Shown one piece after another: positions 1 through 10,410 of a stretch of DNA of 64,000 bases. Numbering within the stretch: the stretch's first letter is position 1; each line of letters opens with the position of its first letter. Under the pieces are notes generated by a model. That model was not told the origin of the DNA. It did not search any database and was given only the letters and a program-made list of their open reading frames with translations. This stretch comes from Dendrobium chrysotoxum (Eukaryota > Streptophyta > Magnoliopsida > Asparagales > Orchidaceae): positions 8,604,126-8,668,125 of the forward strand of contig CM034311.1 of NCBI GenBank assembly GCA_019925795.1. Direction: 5' to 3'. A program made the position numbers and the translations under genes.

Positions 1-233
1 AACCTAGGATGGTGCCACAGAGGGCGTGCTCCACCACTAGAAGATCTAATCCTAAGGAGAGAAAGCACGATGACTCACATCTAACCTTAAGGAACAGAAA
101 ACTGGAAGAAGCTAGGATAGTGCCACGAAGGGCATACTCCACCACTAGAAGATCTAATCCTAAGGAAAGAAAGCACGATGACTCACATTTAACCTTAAGG
201 AAAAGAAAACTGGACGATCCTGTGAGAATGAAG
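1..233. repeat. Two tandem copies of a ~111-bp unit
   Basis: Two units of about 111 bp, starting near 1 and 112, share blocks such as CCACCACTAGAAGATC and AAGCACGATGACTCACAT. They differ at a modest number of positions. The period is a multiple of three, so a plus-strand reading frame (9-275) stays open across both units and gives an internally repeated, basic 88-residue peptide. I see no homology for that peptide and treat it as a by-product of the repeat. The array is cut by the window edge and leads into the hairpin minisatellite that follows. Confidence 0.8.
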
Positions 234-263
234 CATTACTTCGCACAGAATCGGGTCTGGAGT

Positions 264-692
264 GATCGTATGTAAAGGAAACTTGCTTTACATAGAGGAT
301 CTGATCTGGATGATCCTATATAGAGGAAACTTGCTCTATACAGAGGATCAAGTCTGAAATGATCGTGTGTGAAGGAAACTTATTTCACACAGAGGATCAA
401 GTCTGGATGATCGTATATAGAGGAAACTTGCTCTATACAGAGGATCGGGTCTGGAATGATCGTATATAGAGAAACTTGCTCTATCCAGAGGATCGAGTCT
501 GGATGATTGTATATAGAGGAAACTTGCTCTATACAGAGGATCGAGTCTGGATGATCGTATATAGAGGAAACTTGCTCTATATAGAGGATCGGGTCAGGGT
601 GAGTGATCGTATATAGAGGAAACTTGCTCTATACAGAGGATCAGGTCAGGAATGATCGTATGTGAAGGAAACTTGCTTCACATAGAGGATCA
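264..692. repeat. Nine-unit hairpin minisatellite (~49-bp period)
   Basis: Nine units start at 264, 312, 361, 409, 458, 507, 553, 605 and 654. Each opens with GATC, carries a constant loop close to GAAACTTG flanked by complementary arms, and ends AGAGGATC. The arms change in step: TATATAGAG with CTCTATA, ATGTAAAG with CTTTACAT, TGTGAA with TTCACA, ATGTGAAG with CTTCACAT. Pairing is therefore kept in almost every unit while the arm sequence varies. The array lies on the 3' side (minus-strand sense) of the Ogre-like ORF at 2807-3544. Its role is unknown. Confidence 0.9.
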
Positions 693-950
693 GATTTGAA
701 TTCTAGAACTTGAGAATTGAATGATTTTTGAATTTAAAGATGTTTAAATTTGAAATTTGATTTGACGATTTTAAATTTGAAAGGTTTTGAATCTGTGATG
801 TGTTTTGAATTTGATTCGAATTGGTTTTGAATTTGAAGAATTTTAAACTTAATTCAAGTTGATTTTGAATTCTTAAAAGTTTTTGAAATTTGATCTTACA
901 TTTGATTTTGACTTTAAAAGATTTTGAATTTGATTTGGTGTTTGACACTC
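693..950. repeat. AT-rich low-complexity tract
   Basis: The tract is an irregular iteration of GAATTTGA and AAATTTGA words. The minus-strand open frame at 703-948 translates to a lysine, asparagine and phenylalanine-rich string with no domain character. It is compositional sequence, not a gene. Confidence 0.75.
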
Positions 951-1954
951 ATCTGGCATGATACTTCCTGAAGAGCCTCCCCAATATTTGAAAATATTGG
1001 GTGGCATTCTTCAGGATTGATCAGTCAAAGGGAAACTTCCTCACAGATCGTCATTTAAATGAACGATCCAATCAACATTGACTCAAGTTCTCCATTGAGT
1101 TTACAATGAATTTGAAGTGGTCTACAAAAGGCTACGGCCAAGTCTCCTACTTGGGGAGTTCTAAAGTGACACAACTTATCAATATCTCGAATCAAATATG
1201 ACTTAAAGGCTTTCAAACATTGTTGAGCATGTATTGATTTTTATTTGATGCCCTTGAGCTCCCTGAATTGGAGTCGAGCACTCTGCTCAATTAGAATTTG
1301 ATTTTAAACAGCAAGTCTCAGCTCAGGAAACTACGCTTCTATATCAGAATGATGTAGGACCCAGCATAGGGTGTGGTTTGATTGTGAACGACAATTTCTA
1401 GCATTATAAAATACTCCTCCAGTGAAATTAAACTTGGGCCCAACATAGAGTGTAATTTTATAAAGAATGCCTTAAAGGAAGGATGCCTATATGGAAGGGC
1501 TTACACACACTTCTCAAGGACAAGATTTTGAATTTTTATCAAGAGTAGAAGATTCATTTTTCTTATTAGAAAACTTCCTCTAAGTATTTGGACCCTATCG
1601 AACGACAAACGGGAACAGATTCAGAAGTACAGTGAAAAGTTTGAGTGACCCCAACTAACCTGAATAGGTTCAAGGATTTAGGTTTTGTTGACCCAGACCA
1701 AGTTTCGTAGGAACTAAACTGGGGTCTCCCTTAAATATTTTGAATTAAAATCAATTTCAAAGAGATTTGAGTTGAATATAGAAATTTGATCTTTTCAATT
1801 CTCTTACACAAGAGATTTTTATATCTTGATAGAATATCGATGCACGGTGAAAATTCTGGATTCAAGATTCTTAAAATCAAGCAATTTTAAATTGACTGGG
1901 TATCTTGAGATTCAAGAATTTAGAAGAAGGGAGCCTCTTTCTTTCTTCTCTTTT
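951..1954. other. No recognisable gene; internal region of Ogre-like element
   Basis: About 1 kb of AT-rich sequence with no frame longer than 60 codons and no recognisable motif. A short inverted repeat, CCAATATTTGAAAATATTGG, lies near 982-1001. The position downstream (minus sense) of the ORF at 2807-3544 is where gag would be expected in an Ogre element, but I could not see gag. Confidence 0.5.
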
Positions 1955-2100
1955 CTTGGTGGCGCACTTTACGCATCTTTTGATTTATAGTGCATTTTGC
2001 ACTATTTCTTAACTTGTGGCGCCCATTGCGCATCTTCTTGATTTTTAGTGCACTTTGTGCATTTCTTGATTGTTGGCGCATTTTGCGCATCTTTTGAATT
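1955..2100. repeat. Five-unit GCGCA/GTGCA array (~28 bp period)
   Basis: Five units of roughly 26-30 bp contain alternating forms of GGCGCATTTTGCGCATCTTTT and AGTGCACTTTGTGCATTTCTT. The same five-unit layout, with the same internal order, occurs at 57728-57870 inside the 3' untranslated part of the second copia element. Each unit has a short palindromic core such as GCGC or GTGCAC. Confidence 0.75.
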
Positions 2101-2800
2101 CAATTGAATTTAAGAAGAGGCTACACCTTCTCTATTTCAATACCGGGATTACATCTCGAGTATAAGAGAAGAAAACTCATTCTCTTATGCAAGGATGAAT
2201 AATCCTCAAGGTAGGACCCAGTCTTTTAAAATGAATATTAACTTAACCTTTGAAAATCATTGAACAGATTTTAAACACGCAAGAGATATCTATTAGGATA
2301 GAAAATTGCGAGAAAATTAAGAAGATTTTTATTTCAAATATCAACTTAAATTTGATATTGATTTAACTCAACAGTTGAGTCAATCCCACAAAAGAGGTGG
2401 GAGGGAGGTGTATTCAAACATTTGGAGTCAACTACAACTTTCTCCTGCTTAAGACTTCAAATAGAGGTCAATTTTCATTAAAAAGATAACTCAACTATCT
2501 TGAAGGTCTGAAATCAGTACACTTGAGAAATTAGAAACTCTCCTTAAAAAGGAATTATAAATCTAGGTAGCAAGACCCTAGTAGTACGAATTAGATTCCT
2601 ACGATCTCCTTGGAGGGAGAGATTATTATTGGGTCTGCACTATCCTTAGAAGTCATTGCATCACTTTAATCAAAAATATTTATCTCGATAGGACCCCGTT
2701 GAAAGTTGAATTTTGACGGTATCACTATCTGATATAATCTTAGATTATTTCCCCTCTCTTATTACTAGTGGTCTAGTAATTAGGAGAGTGGCACCCCGAA
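2101..2800. other. No recognisable gene
   Basis: AT-rich internal retroelement sequence between the GCGCA array and the ORF at 2807-3544. No open frame of useful length and no motif was recognised on either strand. Confidence 0.5.
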
Positions 2801-2806
2801 TGGTTT

Positions 2807-3544
2807 CTAACCCTCCTCCTCTCTAGTTGATGTAGTGGGACACGTGTAGAAACGTGACCTAACATCATCTAGTAGAGTGGACGGGTCATAACTTTCAACT
2901 GGGGGCCTAGGGCCTTGTGCTGGTGTTTGTTCAGTTCTGGTTTGATTAATCCTCGCCATGTAGTAGTCAAGAAGGTGTATTGAAGATCGTGCTCTCGTCT
3001 CTACAACCTCCCTCCTTTGAGTAATAGGAGAAGGGTGGAAACGATTTCCATCCGGGAAGGGGTTCGTAGAAGGAGCAACGAACTTTTGATTAGCCTCGGA
3101 CTTGACGTGCTTTAAGGCTTTCGCCTCAGCAGTCTTCCTGGCCTTGACAACCTTCTTTCTGACTCTACGAAGGTAGTTCTTTATTTTGTTTTTGCTGGCC
3201 TTGCTGACGACAGGGGTACTAGAACTTGATCCAATCTCAGGCTGAGATGGTAGCTCTTCTATCATTATTGACTTCTGGTTCTTATCCACTTGGGCGGAAG
3301 GTACAATGAGTAAAGGGGTAACATCGGCCTCCATCTCGGAGATGGGGGAGTCTACTCCTGACCCTAAAGTAATCTCAACCAAGGGGACGTTCCTTCGTAT
3401 TCCAGTAGATAGATCAATCATTTCTTCTCCGTCGACTGATAACTTGAAGTCTTGGAATTGCATTTCAAATTGGATAAAATTACCAGATGCGATTCCTTCG
3501 ACTATCAAGTTTCTATCTAGAGAGAAAATGAGTTTCCCAGCCAT
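2807..3544 (-). CDS. Intact ORF of unknown function, candidate ORF1 of an Ogre/Tat-like retrotransposon
   Basis: Uninterrupted 245-codon minus-strand frame opening with ATG (residues MAGKLIFSLD). Residues about 1-75 look like a small folded region. Residues 76-118 are serine, proline and acidic rich. Residues about 117-155 form a strongly basic stretch (KNKIKNYLRRVRKK, then repeated KA/AK pairs) that could bind nucleic acid. The C-terminal 90 residues are polar and low in hydrophobics. No zinc knuckle, protease, RT or integrase motif is present and I do not recognise a family. It lies about 1.7 kb downstream of the tRNA-Arg primer binding site on the same strand. Ogre elements are known to carry an extra ORF1 of unknown function before gag, so that is the inferred identity. 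Against this, no gag follows within the window. It is odd that it is intact when its surroundings are decayed. Confidence 0.6.
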   Translation of the reverse strand: MAGKLIFSLDRNLIVEGIASGNFIQFEMQFQDFKLSVDGEEMIDLSTGIRRNVPLVEITLGSGVDSPISEMEADVTPLLIVPSAQVDKNQKSIMIEELPSQPEIGSSSSTPVVSKASKNKIKNYLRRVRKKVVKARKTAEAKALKHVKSEANQKFVAPSTNPFPDGNRFHPSPITQRREVVETRARSSIHLLDYYMARINQTRTEQTPAQGPRPPVESYDPSTLLDDVRSRFYTCPTTSTREEEG

Positions 3545-3689
3545 TTGAGTGCTTAAATCCTGAAATTAATGAACCATGATTTGAATTAGTTAATCTTGAA
3601 TATGAATTTGAATTTTAAACTTGATTAATGTCATTCAAAATTTGATAATTCAATCATGTTAAGCTTAGATTCAAAATAGTGGTTTGTAG

Positions 3690-5045
3690 AATTGACAAGG
3701 ACTTAAGGGTTGAACTCGACACTTTCGCTACACCAATTAACTTGGGGCAAAATGTCAAAGTTCAAACTCAAACTTGAATTCAAAATTGAAATTAAAATTT
3801 GAGGTGACAATCAAATTCGAACTTAAAGTTGAGATTATATTTTGAATCAAAGTTGGATTTGAATTTGAGTTTAAGGTTGAAGTCGAATGGACCCTTCTTC
3901 GAATTCTGTGACTCAACAGATCGAGTTTCATTCAATCATGTAGGTACACAAAATTGATATGAAAGATTCAAGGATCGGGCTCGACTCTTTTCATTTCACC
4001 AATTGACTTGGGTCGAAATGTCAAAGTCCCGATCAAAATTGAAACGACTTTAAATTGGAAATCAAATTCAAATTTCAGGTTGAAATTATGTTTATTTTCT
4101 TCAAATTTTGAATTTGAACTTGAAGCTCAAGTCAAATGGATCTTTCTTCAAATTTTATGACTCAACAGATTGAGTTTCACTCAATCATATAGGTGCATAA
4201 AATCAATATGAAAGATCTGGGGATCGGGCTCGACTCTTTTCGTATCACCAATTGGCTTGGGTCGAAATGTCAAAGTCCCGAGTTTAATCTTGAAATCAAA
4301 TTTAAACTTGAATCTGGAATTAAAATCAAATTTGAATTCGATGTGAAAATTGAATTTAGAGTTAATGTTGAATTTGAATTTGAATCTTAAGATTAAAATT
4401 GAATTCGAAGTTCAGGTTGAAATTGAGTTTTAATCGAGATTAAATTCAAATTTGAAACTGGATTTACACTCAAGGTTGGAATTGAACGGATCTTCCTTAA
4501 ATTTGAAACTCAACATATTGAATCTCGTTCAGATATGTAGGTTTACCAAATTAGCCTGAAGATCCTAAGGCTTGACTCTTTGCACCCCGCTAAGTAATTT
4601 AGGGGTGAAATGTTAAAGCCTAAAATTGACTGGAGAATTTTGAATTTGAATTGCATGTGTTCAACTACAACAGAATATTGTAGAAGACACATAGCAATGA
4701 CGATTGAAATTGATTTGAAAGATTTTCCTTGACTTTTGAAACTAAAAAATGTTGAGTTTTATTTTCAACATAATGGTTAACAAAAGTTAAGGAAAATCTA
4801 GAGACCTGGTTTGACTCTTTCACCGTACTGACTAGCTTAGGGTGAAACGTCAAAATCCAGGTTTAATTAAAGAAATTTTAAATTTGGGTTTTGAGATTGA
4901 GAAATTTTTTATAAAATATGAAACTTAGCATGCTGTGATTTATTCGCATGTTAGTTTGCAACATATGCAAAAGATTTTGACAAGCTTGGCTTGACGCTTT
5001 TGCTCTACCAATAAACTTGGAGGCAAAATATCAAAGCCCAACTTG
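3690..5045 (-). repeat. Six degenerate tandem repeats in the retroelement leader
   Basis: Six units of about 180-340 bp each contain, in plus-strand reading, a CTCGACTCTTT-like block, a variant of ACCAATTGACTTGGG, and GAAATGTCAAAGTCC. These core blocks begin near 3715, 3985, 4228, 4572, 4811 and 4991. Several units also share ACTCAACAGATTGAGTTTC followed by TCAATCAT. The spacers are GAATTTGA-type low-complexity sequence. The array fills the space between the PBS (5208-5224) and the ORF at 2807-3544, so it would be 5' untranslated leader of the minus-strand element. The 65-codon plus frame at 4193-4390 lies in it and is not a gene. Confidence 0.75.
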
Positions 5046-5207
5046 GAGGGAGGTTTCCTACACTCACCTCTCTTTTCACATGTCTTAATTGAGTTGGCCA
5101 CACTCACCCAAGAAAGAAATGGGTAGAGGGACCAACGGAAGAAAGGTAGTTAAAACTACCGATGCAACAAAATTCGTAGCGCTATTAAAGATGGAGAGAG
5201 AGATTTT

Positions 5208-5224
5208 CCCCAGCGGAGTCGCCA
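5208..5224 (-). other. Primer binding site matching tRNA-Arg(ACG)
   Basis: The plus strand reads CCCCAGCGGAGTCGCCA. From memory this equals the 3'-terminal 17 nt of plant tRNA-Arg(ACG) including CCA, so the minus strand TGGCGACTCCGCTGGGG would be the complementary PBS. It lies 5 nt past the LTR end at 5230. A tRNA-Arg primer is characteristic of Ogre-type Ty3/gypsy elements. This fixes the element's orientation as minus, with internal sequence running toward position 1. Confidence 0.85.
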
Positions 5225-5229
5225 TTTTT

Positions 5230-7890
5230 TGATGTGATTGAAAAATATATTTTTGAAAAAGTGTTTAATTTTCTTTGGGAAAGTTAAATTTCTGGAATTT
5301 TGATTATATAATCGAACACTTATTATGAATGATATATTACCTCGAAAGGTAAACATATCGTTCTCTAATAGGTTCAGATTACAAATCTTTGAATTTATCT
5401 GATTATCGTAGTCAAACTCAAGGAGAAACAACATATGATCCCAAAAGATCAGAATGATGTTTAATCCATTGTTTAACTATAATAATTCAGATAATATATC
5501 ATTAATTTCATAATCAAAGTTACAATAATATTACGATATATCTTTCCAAAGAAAGAGGACATCTGTTATCGATTATTTGAAAATGATGATAATGATCGTT
5601 GACTTTTGAATTTCCCAAAGATAATTAATTAAAATTTTAAAAACTTGATTTTGAAAATCAGGTATGGGTTTCTAAATCTCTTACGAGCGCAAGCCCTCGT
5701 AGTTAATTACATCATAGGAAACCAAAAATTTCCTACGAATACTCTCGATTAAAATAGCGATACAAATTTTATTTAAGAATTCAAAGATTAATATCAAAGA
5801 AGGTAGGGACTGGAGTTTTCAATCGGAATGGCTCAATGTTGAACACTTATTTCTGGAGTCAAAGGATGAGAAGTAGGAGGTGCTTTAAGATTCTGAATTG
5901 CTTCAGAAACACCCCAACCTATCCTAAGTGTTGGGCTTGAATTAGATTGAAAGAGATTTTTAATGTTTGAGTGATCAATTTTATTAGAAACTGGGAATTA
6001 GATTCCCGGAAGGTTGAGGTCTTAAGATTAGAGATTTGCCTCAGAACCTAAGTCTAAAATGGGTACTGAAAATCAGTGACCCAGAACCTAGCTAATGCAA
6101 TGCAATCCTGGACTTACCCCGACCTGGATTGGGGAGCCAGCTAAACCACCTAAACGCTTTTAAAAACCATGAGTCAAAGTCTTTTAAATGTAGAGTGGTT
6201 AGGGACATTGATTAAGATTGGTTTAAAGAATTGGGGTCGACATCTAGAGCAGATCCTAATTGACCCCTTAATATATGTTGGGTTAAATGCTTAAGTTAGA
6301 AATGCAATTAAGATTTAGACTCAATCTTTAATTTGTATCTAATGCAATGCTTGCTAGTTGACTCGATTAAATGCTTAAATTAAATTGAAGCAGTTTTAAA
6401 ATCAGGCTTAAAAAATAGGTTTTATCCTAGAGATTCCACAACATCTCCTTGGACAGAACTGCACCCTAATAGGTCAGGTGGTCTGCCAAAACCCGCAGGC
6501 GAGGAGGTGCCTAACAAGGTAGAGAAAAGTTAATATGAATGCATGAAAAAAACTCCCGGCGAGTCCGGGCTTACTTCTTAAGAGCGTTAGAGTTTCTATC
6601 TGAGCTTAAAAATTTTAAATTTTGTTTAAGTAGAAAAAGTTTATGACCGTACCCTCACGAGCCTCCGATCGGGTTCCAGGCTAAATCAAATACGACATGC
6701 AATAAGCACCAAAAAACTACTAAAAGCATGCAAGTCCTTAATCGCAATCAACATCAAGTAATCAAATGAATCAAATAATTAAATTAATTAAATAAATGCT
6801 CAAACTGAAAGTCCATGTGGCAAATGCCACTTAATTATACAACCCAGGGTCTGCATGAAAGTAAAGTGGCCGGGTACCACTGACTACAACCCGAATTCTA
6901 CTCCTAAGACTCAAGTGACTTTGAGATTTGAGATTATTCTCGTTTTTCACTTCTTCATCTTCTTGGAACTCCTTGGATCATCGGTCTGAATATCCAAATG
7001 AAAAGAAACTCCCCCTGAATAGGGGTGTTATCTTTTCTCTTTGGATACTTAAACTTCATCCTAATTTGGATCTCCAAATGGATAGGAACTCTCCCTTAAG
7101 GGATGTTCCTTCCTCTTTGGATTCCAAATTGGATGTTTAAGCATCTCAATCTCAAATCACTTTAAATTTACAACTCAATTTACATTCAAATTACATCAAT
7201 TAAAATTAAAAATCTAGACTCAACAAGCCTGCAGGGTTATCCTAATAATCAGCAGTTTATATTTGACATCCCAAGCAGTTATATAATTGAAATTAAAATG
7301 CTCAATCACAGCCACACTTGGCCATGCTCTTTTAATTTTAAAGGGGGTCTTAGCAGTTTTCTGTAGCACCTGTGCAATTTAATAATTATAATTTTGCCCC
7401 CTTTAATTTATGCCCTGTATGAGCATGGCCACCTGCATAAGATTGAATTAGTATAAATCGTCCCTAGCCTAGGGGTAGATCTAACGTACAATCAAATCAA
7501 CACAGAATGCATTAAATAAATAAACAATCACATCAACATCAATTACTTAAATCTAGCAACCAGCATGCAATGAAAACCACGGAAAACCTGGCACACGCAA
7601 GTAGCAGAAAAGTAAACACCGGCTTAGCCTAAGACTAGAGTTGGTTGTTCTAGCAAACCATCTAAAGTGTATGAGGTAGGCTGTGTGGTTTTGATATGTC
7701 CTAAATAGGATAATTTGATTGAAGTTGTTTAAAGTTTTGGTTGGTTAAAAGGCTTGAGGGAGTTTTAATTTGAGTTTAAATCTTAATGATTTGAAATTGA
7801 TTTTAAAGTTGATTTCAATTATTTGTTGGACACGACCTTTGTTTCACACCAAGGCCGTGAAGTTTATTTCACCTTCCTTGGGGCCACTTT
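5230..7890 (-). mobile_element. Ogre/Tat-like 5' LTR, 3' portion (minus strand)
   Basis: The LTR end reads ...CACATCA at 5230 (minus), followed by a 5-nt spacer and the PBS. The copy shares ordered blocks with the other family members at 7890-9507, 15239-21799, 21805-24859 and 24860-32390. These include a hairpin block (5680-5760), a GCTGGCTCCCC-containing block (6090-6170), a GGCACCTCC-type block (6430-6515), and the CTTGGCCATGCTC/GGGGTC block (7310-7400). Near 7885 the homology to the minus copy at 27530 stops inside a TTGGGGC sequence and switches to an inverted copy of 6860. The 5' part of this LTR is therefore missing. No coding sequence is recognised; the 6928-7140 frame is spurious. 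Confidence 0.8.
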
Positions 7891-9507
7891 ACTTTCCTGC
7901 AGACCCTAGGTTGTATAATTAAGGGCACTTGCCTATGGACTTTCAATTTGAGTTTTAATTTAATTATTTAATTAATTTGATTGATGTGTTGATTGTGATT
8001 AAGGACCCGCATGCTTTTAGTAGTTTATTTGGCGCTTATTGCATGTCGATTTTGTTTTAGCCTGGAACCTGATCGAAGCTCGTGAGGGTACGGTCATTAA
8101 CCATTTCTAGTTAAACAAAATTAAAAAAATTTAAGCTCAGATAGAAACTCTAACGCTCTTAAGAAGTAAGCCCGGACTCGCCGGGAGTTTTTCATGCATC
8201 ATATTGAACTTTTCTCTACCTTGTTAGGCACCTCCCCGCCTGCGGGTTCTAGCAGACCACCTGACCTATTAGGGTGCTTTTCTGTCCAAGGGGATGTTGT
8301 GCAATCTCTAGGATAAAATCTATTTTTAAGCCTGATTTTAAAACTGCTACATTTTGATTTAAGCATTTCATCGAGTCAACTAGAATGCATTGCATTAGAT
8401 ATAAATTAAAAATTGAGTCTAAATCTTAATTGTATTTTTAGCTTAAGCATTTAACCCAACATGTGTTAAGGGGCTAATTAGGACTCTGCTCTAGATGTCA
8501 GCCCCGCTTTCCTTAAACTAATCTTAAATAACATCCTCAACCACTCTTTCATAAAGACTTTGACTCATGATTTTGAAGCGTTTAGGTGGTTTAGCTGGCT
8601 CCCCAATTCAGGCCAGGGTAAGTCCAGATTGCATTGCATTAGCTAGGTTCTGGGTCACTGATTTCAGTACCCATTTTAGACTTAGGTTTTGAGGCAAATG
8701 TTCAATCTTAAGACCTCAATTTTCCAGGAATCTAATTCCACCTTCTAATAAAATTGACCACTCAAACATTAAAATATCTTTCAATCTAATTCAAGCCCAA
8801 CACTTAGGATAGGTTGGGGTGTTTCTGAAGCAATTCAGAATCTTAAAGCACCTCCTACTCTTCTTCCTTTGACTCCAGAAATAACTGTTCAATCTTGAAC
8901 TAATCCCACTTGAAAATTCAAGTCCTTAACCTTCTTTGATATCAATCTTTGAATTCCTAAATAAAATTCGTATCGCTATTTTAATCGAGAGTATTCGTAG
9001 GAAATTTTCTGGTTTCCTACGATGTAATTAACTACGAGGGCTTGCGCTCGTAAGAGATTTAGAAACCCAGACCTGATTTCAAAATCAAGCTTTCAAAAAC
9101 CTGTTATTAATTATCTTTGGGAAATCAAAACAAAAAATGGCGATCGTTATTTTCATATTCGAACTATTGATAATGATTGATATCTTCTTTCTTTGGATAA
9201 ATATGTCAATTATAATCATAGTTATGATTATGAAATTAATGATCCTATTCAGATTAACATAATCAAACAATTGATTAAACATCATTTTGATCTTTCGAGA
9301 TCATGTGTTGTTTCTCTTTGAGTTTGATTGTGATAATCAGGATAAATCAAGATTTGTAATCAGAACCTATTAGGGAACGATATGATCACCTTTCGAGGTG
9401 ATATATCATTCATAATAAGTGTTCGATTATAAAATTAAAATTCCAGAAATTAAATATTTCCCAAAAAAAAATAAACCTTTTTCAAAACTATATTTTTTAA
9501 TCAAACA
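7890..9507 (+). mobile_element. Ogre/Tat-like LTR, 3' portion (plus strand), inserted in copia integrase
   Basis: This is the reverse complement, at roughly 90 percent identity by eye, of 5230-6866. The shared blocks appear in inverted order: GGCACCTCC block at 8222-8312, GCTGGCTCCCC block at 8576-8650, hairpin block at 8980-9055. It ends AATCAAACA at 9507 and passes directly into the integrase frame of the copia element, so it is the 3' end of an inserted plus-oriented element or solo LTR. Candidate target duplication AGGAG at 9508-9512; the partner copy is outside the window. The join to the minus LTR near 7890 is a rearrangement or truncation point. Confidence 0.78.
8996..9051 (+). other. 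Conserved tandem hairpins in the LTR
   Basis: CGTAGGAAA (8996-9004) pairs perfectly with TTTCCTACG (9013-9021). After the constant GATGTAATTAACT, ACGAG (9034-9038) pairs with CTCGT (9047-9051). The same two hairpins occur in the other LTR copies at about 5680-5760 (minus), 21290-21345 (plus) and 25310-25390 (minus). In 21292-21309 the first stem is AGGAGAC/GTCTCCT, with a paired change relative to AGGAAA/TTTCCT. The position is about 0.5 kb before the LTR 3' end, inferred U5 or R. Confidence 0.65.
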
Positions 9508-10410
9508 AGGAGCTGAGAAGTTGTGTTCAATTCCAAGAGATTTATAAAAATCATTAAACATTTCATTTTCAAATTCTCCCCCATGATCACTTTGGATACT
9601 AACTATTTCAAAACCAAGTTTCCTTTGAATCCAAGTGGCAAAATCTCTGAACTCTTCAAATGATTCACTCTTATGATTTAAAAATCTAATCCAGGTGAAT
9701 CTAGTATAGTCATCCACAATAACATACCCAAATTGTTTTCCTCCTAAACTTAAGGTACTAACAGGTCCAAATAAATCCATGTGAAGAATTTCTAAGGGCT
9801 TGCTAGTCCTAATTTCCTTGATCAAATTGAAAGAGGATCTCACTTGTTTTCCTAGTTGACATGCATCGCACAAGTGATCTTTAATAAAATCTAATTTGGG
9901 TACTCCTCTAACTAGTTGCTTTTGAGTGATTTTCCTAAGATTTTTCATGCTAGCATAACAAAGCCTTCTATGTCACAACCATGATTCATCCGATATAGTT
10001 TTCAAACACAAGGCAGTAGATGGTTTAATAGAATTAAAATCTAACATGTAAACAGTGTTCACCCTATCACCATTCAAAATAACAATTCCATTTAGACTAA
10101 TAATACATCTTGTAGGTAAAAAATTTATATGATAGCCCTTATCACATAATTGACTAATACTCAACAGATTATGTTTCAAACCTTCAACCAACAATATATT
10201 CTCAATAATAAAATTTTCTAAATTTCCAATTATACCTGTACCTACCACTCTCTTGGTGGTATTATCTCCAAGCGTCACCTTGCCTCCATTCCTAGCTTCC
10301 AGCGATATAAATTGATTCGTATCTCCGATCATATGCTTTGAGCATCTGCTGTCCAGGTACCAAATACTCTCACGAGGTCTTCTGTGAGAGCGATCCTGCA
10401 AAAAGATCAA
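9508..10410 (-). pseudogene. Copia protease and integrase remnant (copia 1)
   Basis: The protease region opens near 10370 with WYLDSRCSKHM. The active-site DSG of copia proteases has become DSR. A GAG-pre-integrase segment follows (SDESWL, LCYASM...LVRGVPKL, CDACQLGK), with a TGA at about 9970-9972 where related copies have Trp before HKRLCHASM. The integrase core shows HMDLFGP, YVIVDDYTRFTW and SDHGGEFEN, so two of the three D,D,E residues are visible. The frame ends after EHNFSAP, where the inserted LTR begins at 9507. The last 24 residues of the open frame read into LTR sequence. Neighbour upstream is gag, apparently offset by one frame. Confidence 0.92.

Noticed and set aside
9..275. 88-codon plus-strand frame
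   Set aside because: It is produced by a 111-bp tandem repeat at the window edge, with no domain or start context. Listed only as a low-interest observation.
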